64,000 nucleotides of DNA from JBCCCJ01 sp039029315 (GCA_039029315.1 JBCCGK010000006.1:118595-182594), one strand, 5' to 3'. Positions 27,007 to 36,835 are shown, counted from the stretch's first letter. Numbers and translations: made by a program. Notes: generated by a model from the letters alone, not told the origin.

Positions 27007-30000
27007 TCATTTTATCAAAAGCTTGCCAGAATAATTTTTTTCTTCTCCGCTAAGATGAAATAGATACATGCCTCTGCTCAGGTCGGCGCGATGCAGGATC
27101 ACTTGTCCAGTGCGGATATGGGAGATCCTTCGTACGACTTTGCCTCTTGTATCCATTACCACCAAGCTAAGTGGTGTCTGATCAGAATGATCAAAGCGGA
27201 TGATACATTGCTCCGAAAAAGGATTGGGCACAACCTCCACAGAAGCAGCAAACAAATCTGCCACACTGGTGGTAAGTGAAATATCAAATACAGTTGTATC
27301 CTCCCCGCAGACATTACTCACGATCAATCGGACCTGATAGTCTCCAGAGTTAGCAAAGCTATGAGAAGGAGAAACTTCAGAAGATGTATTCCCATCTCCA
27401 AAGTCCCACAACCAGCTCTCTGCGAAGGAAGAAGAATCTGTTAGAGAAATCACGAGTCCCTGAATGTCTAGCCCAGCATGCGCAATCGGCAAAGATTCCA
27501 CTGTAATGTTCACACTGTCTGTTACCCTAATCCCAAGCGCATCTTCCACTGTCAGGCTATACAGACCAGAAGCAGATACCTCTATCGGATACATGATCGC
27601 CATTTGATTGCTATCCTGCAGACCTGAACTCCACTGATAACGAAAGGGTGCCAAGCCTGTTTCTGCTAACATCCCCACCAGTGAATCTCCTGGACAAAAG
27701 GGATCATCATGCAGGAAATCCAGACTCATGGGCGAATAAATAGTATTCAGCACCTCATTGGTGATGATCGGATCATTGAAGTCAAAGTAGATCGCTGCGG
27801 AATTACTAATCTGATCACCAAGGGACAAAGTACCTTCATGAATCAGTTTGAATTGAACAAATCCCTGGCTATCATCTAGATCACTTGCAGAATCCGGCAA
27901 TTGGATATCCGCAAAGGTGAAGATCAAAATACTGTCTTCCTCCACATCCAATGTGTAGGGATGGCTGTGGGTCATGGCCTGATAGCTGCTCAGGTCCAGA
28001 TTGACGTGGATGGTATCCCGGATAACCACATATTGAGCAGGATAGTTCCCTGTGTTTTGGAAACGGATGGTATAGAGCATTTCCTTTTCATGTGCCTGGA
28101 TGAAACCACGGTCACCAAAGCCTGTGGGGGAGACGGATTTGTCATTTGGATCAAAGGAGCCTACAGTAAAACTGCTGTCCACAAAGACATTGTTACCAGG
28201 TGTACTGTCCCCCTGAATCGGAGTTACGGTGGATGTCGATAGCAACAAGCTTCCTATTCCTGCTGAAGCATCCGTGATCCCGGATACCCAGGCCCCAAAT
28301 GAATGACCTGGTAGCAAAGAATCCAGATGCCAGGTCAGAATACGGTTCATCGTATCATGAGAATCAGGCGTAACACTGCTATAGCTGAAACTGAGCAATG
28401 AATCATATTGCCATGTCACTGTCGCATCCATGGGCATGCTTCCATCATTGTATGCTTGGATATAGTAGGTGTACAAAAAACCGGGATTCGCCCATGTCAG
28501 GAAACTTCCTACAATCCGAAGATCCTGAACCATCACCATATCCATTGCGAAATCCAATCCAGAAGTATCTGCATCAAAAGAAGTCAGGTTCAGAAGATGT
28601 TGAGCATTAGCAGGACAGATGGGCGAAAAATAACTTCCTTGCGTTGGCACCTGAATGTTGATCTGGCCTGTATCCAACTCCACTGCATAGTGCCCATTCG
28701 CGTCAGTGAAAGTAGCAGAACCTGGGGACAGATCAATGTACAAATATGGAATCCCTGATTCATTGCTGTCTTGCACACAATTGCCATTCAAATCATAATA
28801 CGCTGTTCCACTGACTGACACAAAGCAACTGTCTGGATATTCGAGAAAGTATACTGCTTGCTTTGTACATTGATTGGTATCCGAAACAAGCACAGAATAG
28901 CCTCCTGGCATAATTCCGGCAATCACACTATCCTGAGACCCTGTATTCCAGTCAAACGTATATGGGGCTGTACCACCTGTGATGTTCAATCCAATCGATC
29001 CGCCAATTCCATCACAATTTGTTGGGATGATCGTCGGGGTCAGGACCAGATCCACAACAGGTGCATTCGGGTCAATGAAAAAGCTCGTACTGGATAGGCT
29101 TGCAACATTCCCACAAAAATCAGTTACTGTGTCGACCAAAGAGAGGGTATATGTACCAGGAAGCGAAATAGGAGGGATCGTTGAAATCTGAAAATTAGCC
29201 TCCACGATTCCTCCCAAGGCACAGTCGATCCCACTGACAGCAGAAACCATAAAGGGCCCTCCAGGACCTGTAAGTGTAAAATCCAGGGAGTCAACCGTGC
29301 TACACAATAGGGATTCGGAGAACCAAACATTGACATCATCAGATCCACAAACAACCTGTGCAGAATCTAGTGTCGGTGCAATGGTATCTGAAATACCGGT
29401 GGTCGAAGCCGAAAAATCCAGAGTAAAACCATTTCCTGTCCCACTCCAATTGCTAATATAGATGGCATAGGTTTCTCCTGCAATCACAGGGATGGGGGCT
29501 TCATTCGTTGGACCAGGAAGGCCATTCGCACCTGTTGTGCCACCAATACCAGACCAGTTGCATCTTACCTCCAAAGTTGGGTTCGTTGCAATATCTCCAC
29601 AATTGGCATTGGTCAGATTATACACCGCCCAATCATAATCATCAACTGAAGCCAAGGGGATAAGACTGAAGGCCAACACGCCAGAATCTTGTGTTGTTAA
29701 GGTATACCAATGTCCATTATTCTCTCCGCCATTCAGACATGAAATAGTCGGGGTGACCTCTGAGGGATTCAGACCTTCTCCAATGTATGCGTTGGGTTGC
29801 AGAATACTGGTTTGGCAGATCGGCAATGCTCCGATACAATCTTGCTCTGGTTGTAGAGGAGGAAGTGGTTGGGCAAAGAGAGAGAGTGGACCAAGACCAA
29901 TCCACAAACAGCTTATCGCCAGAACGTACACCCTCTCCTTGGACAGAAAACATGAACCTTTGTGGAAATGGATAAGAGAAGGCAAGAATTCAATGCTTAT

Positions 30001-30066
30001 TGAAAAATAGCCATGTGTCCGCAAAGCCTCCTGAAAGAGTACTCCCGAAGTTGATTTTTTTTTCAT
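27007..30066 (-). CDS. Giant T9SS cargo protein, array copy 4, with an exchanged N-terminal region
   Basis: A protein of 1,019 aa from ATG 30066. The hydrophobic signal core (VYVLAISCLWIGLGPLSLFA) begins about 45 residues in, which is long; a GTG at 29931 right at that core, preceded by AAGGAGAG, is an alternative start. The C-terminal 650 residues match copies 1-3: SprB-type repeat (GGTAPYTFDWNTG), YYDLNGNCVQDSNESG, SFDPNDKSVSPTGFGDRG, PKD (WLWDFGDGNTSSEVSPSHSF) and a sorting domain ending YSGKLLIK. The N-terminal 300 residues are unrelated to the others: a QDCIGALPICQ... domain seen in other T9SS cargo, with CNWSGIGGTTGANG and an AGETYAIYISNWSG lectin/CUB-like core, then an Ig-like segment. 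It is the first gene of the array. Confidence 0.83.
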   Translation of the reverse strand: MKKKSTSGVLFQEALRTHGYFSISIEFLPSLIHFHKGSCFLSKERVYVLAISCLWIGLGPLSLFAQPLPPLQPEQDCIGALPICQTSILQPNAYIGEGLNPSEVTPTISCLNGGENNGHWYTLTTQDSGVLAFSLIPLASVDDYDWAVYNLTNANCGDIATNPTLEVRCNWSGIGGTTGANGLPGPTNEAPIPVIAGETYAIYISNWSGTGNGFTLDFSASTTGISDTIAPTLDSAQVVCGSDDVNVWFSESLLCSTVDSLDFTLTGPGGPFMVSAVSGIDCALGGIVEANFQISTIPPISLPGTYTLSLVDTVTDFCGNVASLSSTSFFIDPNAPVVDLVLTPTIIPTNCDGIGGSIGLNITGGTAPYTFDWNTGSQDSVIAGIMPGGYSVLVSDTNQCTKQAVYFLEYPDSCFVSVSGTAYYDLNGNCVQDSNESGIPYLYIDLSPGSATFTDANGHYAVELDTGQINIQVPTQGSYFSPICPANAQHLLNLTSFDADTSGLDFAMDMVMVQDLRIVGSFLTWANPGFLYTYYIQAYNDGSMPMDATVTWQYDSLLSFSYSSVTPDSHDTMNRILTWHLDSLLPGHSFGAWVSGITDASAGIGSLLLSTSTVTPIQGDSTPGNNVFVDSSFTVGSFDPNDKSVSPTGFGDRGFIQAHEKEMLYTIRFQNTGNYPAQYVVIRDTIHVNLDLSSYQAMTHSHPYTLDVEEDSILIFTFADIQLPDSASDLDDSQGFVQFKLIHEGTLSLGDQISNSAAIYFDFNDPIITNEVLNTIYSPMSLDFLHDDPFCPGDSLVGMLAETGLAPFRYQWSSGLQDSNQMAIMYPIEVSASGLYSLTVEDALGIRVTDSVNITVESLPIAHAGLDIQGLVISLTDSSSFAESWLWDFGDGNTSSEVSPSHSFANSGDYQVRLIVSNVCGEDTTVFDISLTTSVADLFAASVEVVPNPFSEQCIIRFDHSDQTPLSLVVMDTRGKVVRRISHIRTGQVILHRADLSRGMYLFHLSGEEKNYSGKLLIK

Positions 30067-30420
30067 GAGATGTGCAAGATTAAGTAGGTAGAACAATAAA
30101 TGTGGGAAAAGCCACTGAAAGTACAAATTTTCAGAAACTCCTGTTTGAGATCTATTTTTATTTTGATCGAATAGCTTCTCGTTCGGGATTTGAAAAACAA
30201 ATCATGGTCTGCCCCGAAAAAGGGCGACCAGTCAAGTACTTCAAATAAACCATGTTGGGGGTAATTGATGGTTTTGAGTAAAATTCATCTCCCTATTGAA
30301 ACACTATCAGACTCCAAATTCCCAAGGAGAAGCTCTATCTGCTTCCATTCCACGCCTAACTTTTCCCCAAAATTCCCTACCTTTGATTCAGAAAAAATCG
30401 TTCCCAAATTCAACACTCTT
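30067..30420. other. Divergent intergenic region between cargo copy 4 and the helicase gene
   Basis: The region holds the divergent control sequences. On the minus side a TTTG (just past 30120) followed by an AT-rich ACATTTATT resembles the promoters of cargo copies 1 and 3 weakly. On the plus side the helicase frame is open back to 30268, but a promoter element at 30378-30385 lies inside it, so I treat 30268-30420 as non-coding. Confidence 0.35.
30378..30385 (+). promoter_or_regulatory. Bacteroidota -7 promoter element TACCTTTG for the helicase gene
   Basis: TACCTTTG matches TAnnTTTG exactly, 36 bases before the TTG codon at 30421. The -33 position has TTTT rather than TTG. Its location inside the apparent 5' extension of the frame is the main argument for the downstream start. 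Confidence 0.45.
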
Positions 30421-32640
30421 TTGGAATTTCTCGATCATCTCAATGAAGCCCAACGTGAAGCCGTAACCAATATTGATGGGCCTCATATGGTCATTGCTGG
30501 GGCAGGCAGTGGAAAGACTCGTGTCCTTACATATCGTCTCGCGTTCATTCTCTCGCAAGGTCTGGCCTATCCGCAGGAGTTATTGGCACTGACTTTCACC
30601 AACAAGGCAGCGAGAGAGATGAAAGAAAGAATCTATCGGCTGGTGGGAGTGGAAGCAAGAAGTGTAGTGATGGGAACCTTCCACTCGATTTTTTCGAGAA
30701 TCCTGCGGATCGAAGCTGAGAAGATTGGCTATACGTCTTCCTATACGATCTACGATTCGGACGACTCTCAGCGTCTGATCAAGGCTTTGCTCAAGGAGCA
30801 ATTACTCGATGACAAGGTATTCAAACCGCGCGTGATCCAGAATGCCATCAGCGCCTGCAAAAACCGTCTGATCTCTCCCAAGGAATATCAGGAAAGTGCT
30901 GTCGATGACTTCAACCGAAAGGTCGCCAAGATCTTCGAAGCTTATGAAAAGCGCCTCTTCAAAGCCAATGCCATGGACTTTGATGATTTGCTGTTGAAAC
31001 CCATCCTGTTGTATCGATCGCATCCGGATATTCTCTACAAATACCAGCATCGCTTCAAATATATCATGGTGGATGAGTATCAGGATACCAACCATGCCCA
31101 ATATATCCTGACGAATATGCTGGCTGCAGCCCATCAAAATATCTGCGTAGTCGGGGATGATGCCCAGAGTATCTATGCGTTCCGGGGTGCCAATATTGCA
31201 AACATCCTCAACCTCAAAAAGGATTATCCTGACCTCAAAATCATGAAACTGGAGCAGAATTATCGCTCCACTAAGAATATCGTCCAGGCCGCCAATTCCG
31301 TCATTGCCCGCAACCGGGACCAAATCGAGAAGAATGTCTTCACCGCCAATGAAGAAGGAGAGCTGATCCAGCTGGTCGAAGCAACAAGCGAACAGGATGA
31401 AGCCAAACGCGTCAGCAGCCAGATCCGTGAACAAAAACAGGTCTTTAGTTACTTCAATCGTGATTTTGCCATTCTCTACCGAACCAATGCCCAGTCCAGG
31501 GCCATGGAAGACGAATTGAGAAGAGCCGGGATCAAATACAAGGTATTTGGTGGATTGTCTTTTTATCAAAGGAAAGAAATCAAAGACACAGTCGCCTACC
31601 TGCGCATCGCCATCAACCCACAGGACGAGCAAGCCATTCTTCGTATCATCAACTACCCTACCCGCGGCATTGGCAAGACATCTCTGGAGCGAATCACGAT
31701 TTTTTCAGAGACCCAACCCTCTCTGTGGGAAGCCTTGGTCAATATTGAGAAATCCGGCATGAGCGCCCGGGTGGTCAAGAAGATCAAGGAATTTGTGATT
31801 CTCATCAAGAGCTTTGGCGTGATTGCCCGCAAGTCAGACGCTTATACAGCAGCTGCTCATATTGCCAAGCATTCTGGCATCCTCACTCATCTTCACAGTG
31901 AGCATGATGTAGACAGCCTCAGCCGTTGGGAAAATGTACAAGAACTCCTGAATGCTGCGCAAGCATTCACAGAAGATCCTGATACAGAAGAAGATAGTCT
32001 GGAAAGTTTTCTGGCAGATATTTCGCTCTTTACGGATGCAGATACCAAAGAGGAAGATGATGATTATGTCTCTCTCATGACCATTCACTCGGCAAAAGGA
32101 TTGGAGTTCAATTCAGTCTTTCTGGTCGGGATGGAAGAGAATCTCTTTCCAAGCAGCCTGTCTATTGAATCTCGGACTGACCTGGAAGAAGAACGTCGAC
32201 TCTTCTATGTGGCAGTAACTCGTGCCAAAAAGCGATTACATCTCAGCTATGCACGCTCCCGCTATAAGTATGGCAATATCCAATTCAATGACTTGAGTCG
32301 ATTTGTAGACGAGGTAGATGAAAAGTATCTGCGCCGTCCCAGTCAGGCTGCCTGGCGAACTGCTGCTCCTGCAAGTCCCAGACGACGCTCTATTGTCGAC
32401 AAGCGGCAGAACAATCTTCGACCGCTACGAGAAGTCAGCAAGTCCGAACCAGAAAATTTTGAAGCCGCTGATCCATCTGAGATCAAGGAAGGACAACAGG
32501 TTCTCCACCCCAAGTTTGGCCGTGGCATGGTCAAAGTCGTGGAAGGAGAGGGCAATGGCAAGAAGGCAACTGTGGTCTTCAACACCAAAGGACGTCGGGT
32601 CTTGCTGCTGAAATACGCAAAGTTGCAGATTTTGGATTGA
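30421..32640 (+). CDS. UvrD/PcrA-type superfamily 1A DNA helicase
   Basis: A 739-aa ATP-dependent 3'-5' helicase of repair and replication. Motifs in order: Q-motif LNEAQREAV, Walker A AGAGSGKT (about 26-33), Ia TFTNKAAREMKER, II VDEYQDT (about 217), III GDDAQSIYAFRGA (about 246), IV QNYRST, V VSLMTIHSAKGLEF, VI VAVTRAKKRLHL. The last 90 residues end in a Tudor-like segment (HPKFGRGMVKVVEG...LLLKYAKLQIL) as in PcrA. The start is uncertain: an ATG at 30268 would add 51 residues with no family resemblance, while TTG 30421 gives the canonical opening (M)EFLDHLNEAQREAV and follows a promoter element. It is monocistronic, converging on the DUF4132 gene. Confidence 0.92.
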   Translation: MEFLDHLNEAQREAVTNIDGPHMVIAGAGSGKTRVLTYRLAFILSQGLAYPQELLALTFTNKAAREMKERIYRLVGVEARSVVMGTFHSIFSRILRIEAEKIGYTSSYTIYDSDDSQRLIKALLKEQLLDDKVFKPRVIQNAISACKNRLISPKEYQESAVDDFNRKVAKIFEAYEKRLFKANAMDFDDLLLKPILLYRSHPDILYKYQHRFKYIMVDEYQDTNHAQYILTNMLAAAHQNICVVGDDAQSIYAFRGANIANILNLKKDYPDLKIMKLEQNYRSTKNIVQAANSVIARNRDQIEKNVFTANEEGELIQLVEATSEQDEAKRVSSQIREQKQVFSYFNRDFAILYRTNAQSRAMEDELRRAGIKYKVFGGLSFYQRKEIKDTVAYLRIAINPQDEQAILRIINYPTRGIGKTSLERITIFSETQPSLWEALVNIEKSGMSARVVKKIKEFVILIKSFGVIARKSDAYTAAAHIAKHSGILTHLHSEHDVDSLSRWENVQELLNAAQAFTEDPDTEEDSLESFLADISLFTDADTKEEDDDYVSLMTIHSAKGLEFNSVFLVGMEENLFPSSLSIESRTDLEEERRLFYVAVTRAKKRLHLSYARSRYKYGNIQFNDLSRFVDEVDEKYLRRPSQAAWRTAAPASPRRRSIVDKRQNNLRPLREVSKSEPENFEAADPSEIKEGQQVLHPKFGRGMVKVVEGEGNGKKATVVFNTKGRRVLLLKYAKLQILD

Positions 32641-32697
32641 GGCATGAAAGCGCTTCGATCATCTGATGTGCCAGAAAGATTGGTAATATATCTGCAT

Positions 32698-35600
32698 TTA
32701 TGAAGATGAAATCAATCTCTCCCTAAGCGCAACATCTTCAATCTCATTTTCATTCCTTAGCATCATCAGCTTTCCGATGATTTGGTACAGCGTCTCATCA
32801 TCTTCAACAGGCAACCGCTTGCCGAACTTCCTTTTGACAGGCTTGATCTCTGCCACGAAATCCAGATGCTCCTGTGAATCATAGATCTGGGCATGGCCAC
32901 TTCCCAGATTGATGCGATAGGTATTGTAGATGCCTGTCAAGACTACATAGTTTCCGTCAAAGCGCAAGGCCTTCTTATTGATTGTCGGCAAGATTTTCTG
33001 AAGAATTTGTCTGCGAACGACTGCGGAGGGATTGTCAGTAAAATTCCCAATAGCCATTTTGCGGTGATAATCCTCCCAATCACTCACATTGGCCAGCAGT
33101 TCAGGGTCATGCACCACACTACTGGTAGCGATGAGCAAGTCAATGCCTCTGCACAACTCTGTCAAAGCCACGGTCGGCACTTCTTTCAGTGGAATCCGTT
33201 CCAACAAATCGGGATTGGAATAGGCAATGTCGCGGGTGTCTCCTCTAGTGAAAAACAGCTCCTTGGTGGGGATCACCCCAACCCCCGAGTCGTATCCACA
33301 GTGCAGATGTGCGGTCAGGTCCAGGGCTTTGATATAGGTTCTTGGCCAATTGAAACCCTGATGGACATAAGTGAAGACCCATCCAGCAGCATTGGCGATT
33401 GCCATGAGTTTGTTCATGGACAAGAAGTGGTGGGCAAAACGAACTGTCTGTTTGCTGGCCAATTCCTCTGGAGAAAAGGGATAATGCTCCCGAAAGATCT
33501 GCCTTTCTGGCTGTTGGATACCATATGTCAGGGCATATAATTGCCAATCACTGATTTCCTGCTGATTGGCATGAATCGGATGCCAGAGTCTGATCTGGTC
33601 TTCATCCCCAATTTCACAAGTGGCCTGATTCGTCAATCGGCATTTATCCCCATCGAGCAGAAAACTTTGTCCGGTTCTCACATCTTCCCACACCAAGCCA
33701 TCCAACCAGAAAGACATCAAGGGGTGGTGCATAAGATGTGCTTTCCAATCCTTTCCTATCCAAACCCGATCATGCAGCCAATAAGTGCGAATCCGATGTT
33801 TGAGGTCTCCGAAGGCCTTGCTGATTTGCCGCGCAGATTGATTGGCTTCTTTCAGTGCTGTTTCATGTTCTAGTTTCAAGATGGTGGGCACACTTTTTTG
33901 TGTATTGCCATTCGGATCTTCCCAGCGTTTGGCAATTTTTCTGTTCTTCACGAACAGGATGAGTTGATGATCCCCTACAGGAATCCTTTTTTCTCCTGCC
34001 ACAAATCCAAATGCAGGGAGGGCTCGATCCGCCAATTCTTCTTCAGAAAGAGGACTCCCTTTCTTATACAGATCGATATGCTTGTCCAGAACCTTGATGA
34101 AGCGATGATATTTGGTCTTGTTGCGCATCATCGCCAATGCCCCGAACGCAGATTCCTTGCCCGACTGCGCCAATATCCAGAGAGCTGCATTCCCTGTGGC
34201 AGAAGATCTGGGCCCTACACCCGGAATTTTTCGATACGCAGACTCTGTGATCATGCGCAAGATCTCTATTGCCTGATCATCCTCTATATGGATGAGCACC
34301 CACATCAAGCCACGGAATGCTTTTCTGATATGCTCATTGTACCAAAAATCCTCCTTCAGAGAATCTGTCATTAATGCCTGACACTCCCGAAGAAATTGTT
34401 CCTGCCCAAAGTTGTCCACTGCTTTCATGGCCTCTGCCAGCCACTTTTTCTGTGCTTTTTTGATGCCTTTGTTTCGGACAATATAATCCATCAATTCAAC
34501 CCATTTGTCCTTGCTGCTGAGTTTGTCCACATAGTCCTTTCGGAACCAGTGCCAATTGACATCTTCCAGGAAGAGATTTTCTCGTTTGTCTGTCTTCGGA
34601 GCTGCCAGGGTAAAAAATGAAGGGGCTTCATGAATGTTGCGCCATTCATCAATTTTTTTGTAGCCCCACCAGTCGCGCATCTCTCGCATATGCTTGGGCA
34701 GATACTGATTCTTCAGGTAGCGATATTCTGCTCGACTCAGCAAGGACATGCCCCCTACCCGATCGTAAGGCGCTTGCTGTCGGCCTGATTTTTCATCCAC
34801 AAACAGCGGAATGGGCACCATCCGATAATGCGCACGGACTTCCTGCAAAAATTCATTGGTATCATAGAGAATGTCTCCAATCACATAATCTTTGCCCTGA
34901 TAATTGATCACAGCGCCCATGTTTTGACGACCAAACTCCGGGTCATCGTACCATTTGTCTGTAGACTTGAGCGCAATAGGCAGGATTTTGTTCAGTTCCT
35001 TGACCAGATATTTGATGACTCGTCTTCTGTCATCTGGCAGCCGTAACCTCGCCCTGGCACGATCCATCGTCATTTGTACATACCAGTGCGCATGTGCATG
35101 ACGCATGAAGTTTTGGCGTTCAGGATCCTGAATGGTATGAACCATCGCGTCTATGAAGCTGAGCACCTCTTTGCTACGTACATTGTTCTGATAGGCAAAT
35201 CGAAGACAGGTTTGAACAGCAGGGTCATCATAGTGATAGGCTGCCTGATGGCGTCGCATCGCTCCAAAGGCGACCTCAAACAGTCCGTTATGGCGATATG
35301 CCACAATGAAACTGAGCCAACGATTCATGAAATCGGAATCATGTGTCAAATGTTGAGCAAGTTGTTTTAGAATTGGCAGGAACAGATGGGCCTTTGAACT
35401 GAATACACACCAATAAGAAGCAGCCATCAGATAAGCTTGCGGATTCTGACTTGCTTCTTCTATAAAGGGAGCCACTTCAGGGAGGATACTCGTATTTCGG
35501 TTTTTTGTATTTCTTTCTTCTTGCACCCATCCAGCCGTATAGCGGATTTTGGTAAACTCTGCCCAGCCCAGGATTGCTTGTGTTTGAAGGCTTACCGTCT

Positions 35601-36381
35601 CATAGGAGGTTTGGTGCTCATTAGCGGCCCGAACCAATTGCTGCCTGATTGCTTCATTCAGTGGTCCTTCTCCTGGATGTGTCATGACGAGATTTCTCTG
35701 ATCAAATTGCTGCTTGCTATACATTTCGGACAGCACATAGACCTTGTGCAAGAAAGATTGTTTGCCCAGGAATGTCAGAATAGAAAAAAACTGCTCCTTG
35801 TCAAAAAACTTCAGATGATCCAGTCGATACCCCAGATTGGCTGGCTCGTCCCGATAAGCTGAGCCTTTGCTTTTGGATTTTTCTATGGTATAGAAGATCT
35901 GGGCATAATAAGCGCCTACTTTCAAATGTGAATAATGAGGAATGTCTCGAAAGCGGTACCCTAGATTCCTGATGGACTCCAGACTGTAATAAATTGAGCG
36001 GGCGATTTCCATCTCCCGATCAGAGAGTTGTTTTAGTTGCCTTAAGTATGTTGGGGAAGGGAGTAAATAACAAAGGTGTTGAAAGGTGAGCGTCTGTTTG
36101 AAAGCTTCAATTTGTTTTTTTGTCGCGCCGTTTTCATGATAATTCCTCAATCGCTCATTCTTTTCCAAAAAAATCTGATAGATCGCTGGCAAATCTTTTT
36201 CAAACCAGCTAGGCAAATCCATGTCTGCATCTTTGGCCCAATCGAGCAAGAGATCATGGTAATTGTGATAGACAGGAGAGGTGATGGGTGTTTGGTTGGG
36301 CGTCTGTTCGAACAATTCATTGAGAAGTTTGCGTAGGAAATCCATTGTGAATGATTGTGGATGAGTTGAAGGAGTAGACAT
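32698..36381 (-). CDS. Large DUF4132-type protein (1,227 aa)
   Basis: A cytoplasmic-looking protein without signal peptide or membrane segment. The first 900 residues are helical-repeat-like; a region with HDRVWIGKDWKAHLMHHPLM and SFWLDGLVWEDVRTG fits DUF4132, and the C-terminal 200 residues (HCGYDSGVGVIPTKELFFTRGD, LIATSSVVHDPELLANV, FDGNYVVLTGIYNTYRINLGSGHA) fit the conserved tail of that family, often with WGR/MolR-like relatives. The function of this family is not established; it has been tied loosely to molybdate metabolism (MolR) and to large repeat proteins near regulatory ATPases. ATG 36381 follows GAGGAG closely; ATG 36345 (MDFLRKLLNELF) is an alternative. It stands alone, and the IS66 relic lies 150 bases upstream. 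Confidence 0.7.
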   Translation of the reverse strand: MSTPSTHPQSFTMDFLRKLLNELFEQTPNQTPITSPVYHNYHDLLLDWAKDADMDLPSWFEKDLPAIYQIFLEKNERLRNYHENGATKKQIEAFKQTLTFQHLCYLLPSPTYLRQLKQLSDREMEIARSIYYSLESIRNLGYRFRDIPHYSHLKVGAYYAQIFYTIEKSKSKGSAYRDEPANLGYRLDHLKFFDKEQFFSILTFLGKQSFLHKVYVLSEMYSKQQFDQRNLVMTHPGEGPLNEAIRQQLVRAANEHQTSYETVSLQTQAILGWAEFTKIRYTAGWVQEERNTKNRNTSILPEVAPFIEEASQNPQAYLMAASYWCVFSSKAHLFLPILKQLAQHLTHDSDFMNRWLSFIVAYRHNGLFEVAFGAMRRHQAAYHYDDPAVQTCLRFAYQNNVRSKEVLSFIDAMVHTIQDPERQNFMRHAHAHWYVQMTMDRARARLRLPDDRRRVIKYLVKELNKILPIALKSTDKWYDDPEFGRQNMGAVINYQGKDYVIGDILYDTNEFLQEVRAHYRMVPIPLFVDEKSGRQQAPYDRVGGMSLLSRAEYRYLKNQYLPKHMREMRDWWGYKKIDEWRNIHEAPSFFTLAAPKTDKRENLFLEDVNWHWFRKDYVDKLSSKDKWVELMDYIVRNKGIKKAQKKWLAEAMKAVDNFGQEQFLRECQALMTDSLKEDFWYNEHIRKAFRGLMWVLIHIEDDQAIEILRMITESAYRKIPGVGPRSSATGNAALWILAQSGKESAFGALAMMRNKTKYHRFIKVLDKHIDLYKKGSPLSEEELADRALPAFGFVAGEKRIPVGDHQLILFVKNRKIAKRWEDPNGNTQKSVPTILKLEHETALKEANQSARQISKAFGDLKHRIRTYWLHDRVWIGKDWKAHLMHHPLMSFWLDGLVWEDVRTGQSFLLDGDKCRLTNQATCEIGDEDQIRLWHPIHANQQEISDWQLYALTYGIQQPERQIFREHYPFSPEELASKQTVRFAHHFLSMNKLMAIANAAGWVFTYVHQGFNWPRTYIKALDLTAHLHCGYDSGVGVIPTKELFFTRGDTRDIAYSNPDLLERIPLKEVPTVALTELCRGIDLLIATSSVVHDPELLANVSDWEDYHRKMAIGNFTDNPSAVVRRQILQKILPTINKKALRFDGNYVVLTGIYNTYRINLGSGHAQIYDSQEHLDFVAEIKPVKRKFGKRLPVEDDETLYQIIGKLMMLRNENEIEDVALRERLISSS

Positions 36382-36531
36382 CTCCTCTTACCACAATAGA
36401 TCCCATAAAGTTGCAATTAGTTTAAATTTTTGTTAAAAATTCAACTTTTATATCCAATTTTTGATCAAAATACTTCTCTTTATCCACTAATTTCCACGCA
36501 AGAAGATGAAGAGATGAGGCTCAAACTTATC

Positions 36532-36835
36532 CTATTGCAGCATATGCGTCCGAGCAACTGCACATCTGTCATTTTTTTCCCAATGGGTTGGCAGGAGCGT
36601 GTCGAGTTGGTTGACTGAATGAGTCGAGATTCGGTTGATGACATCGGAGAGCCAGAGAGCAGGATCATTGGTGCTCTTTGAGCACCTTCGTGCGATCCAG
36701 CAAAGAGGTAGTTTTTTCTTCTCACAGCCAGGGGTCTGATGGTGTTTTCGACATAGTTTCTATCGATCTGTAGTCTAGCATCGCGGGTGGATGTCCTGAG
36801 TGGAGTTGCAGTTATGCATTTTGGAAGGGGTTCTC
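36532..36835 (-). pseudogene. IS66-family transposase relic (C-terminal fragment, frameshifted)
   Basis: In one minus-strand frame the sequence LPKC...ARLQIDRNYVENTIRP followed by LAVRRKNYLFAGSHEGAQRA matches the highly conserved IS66 transposase C-terminal block (normally LEIDNN.VERAIRP..VGRKNWLFAGS). The match then continues in another frame as WLSDVINRISTHSVNQLDTL, the usual IS66 tail, ending at a stop near 36532. About 15 residues expected between the blocks are missing, so the copy has both a deletion and a frameshift; the catalytic core further upstream is absent or decayed. The open frame reaching 37040 is probably incidental. The remaining part of 36382-37123 shows no gene. Confidence 0.68.

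Noticed and set aside
15635..30010. Numerous long plus-strand frames opposite the giant cargo genes
   Set aside because: They lie antisense to strongly supported, domain-bearing genes and show no protein families; they are reading-frame shadows of Ser/Thr/Asp-rich coding DNA.
30802..31632. 276-codon minus-strand frame inside the helicase gene
   Set aside because: Fully antisense to conserved helicase motifs and without recognisable domains.
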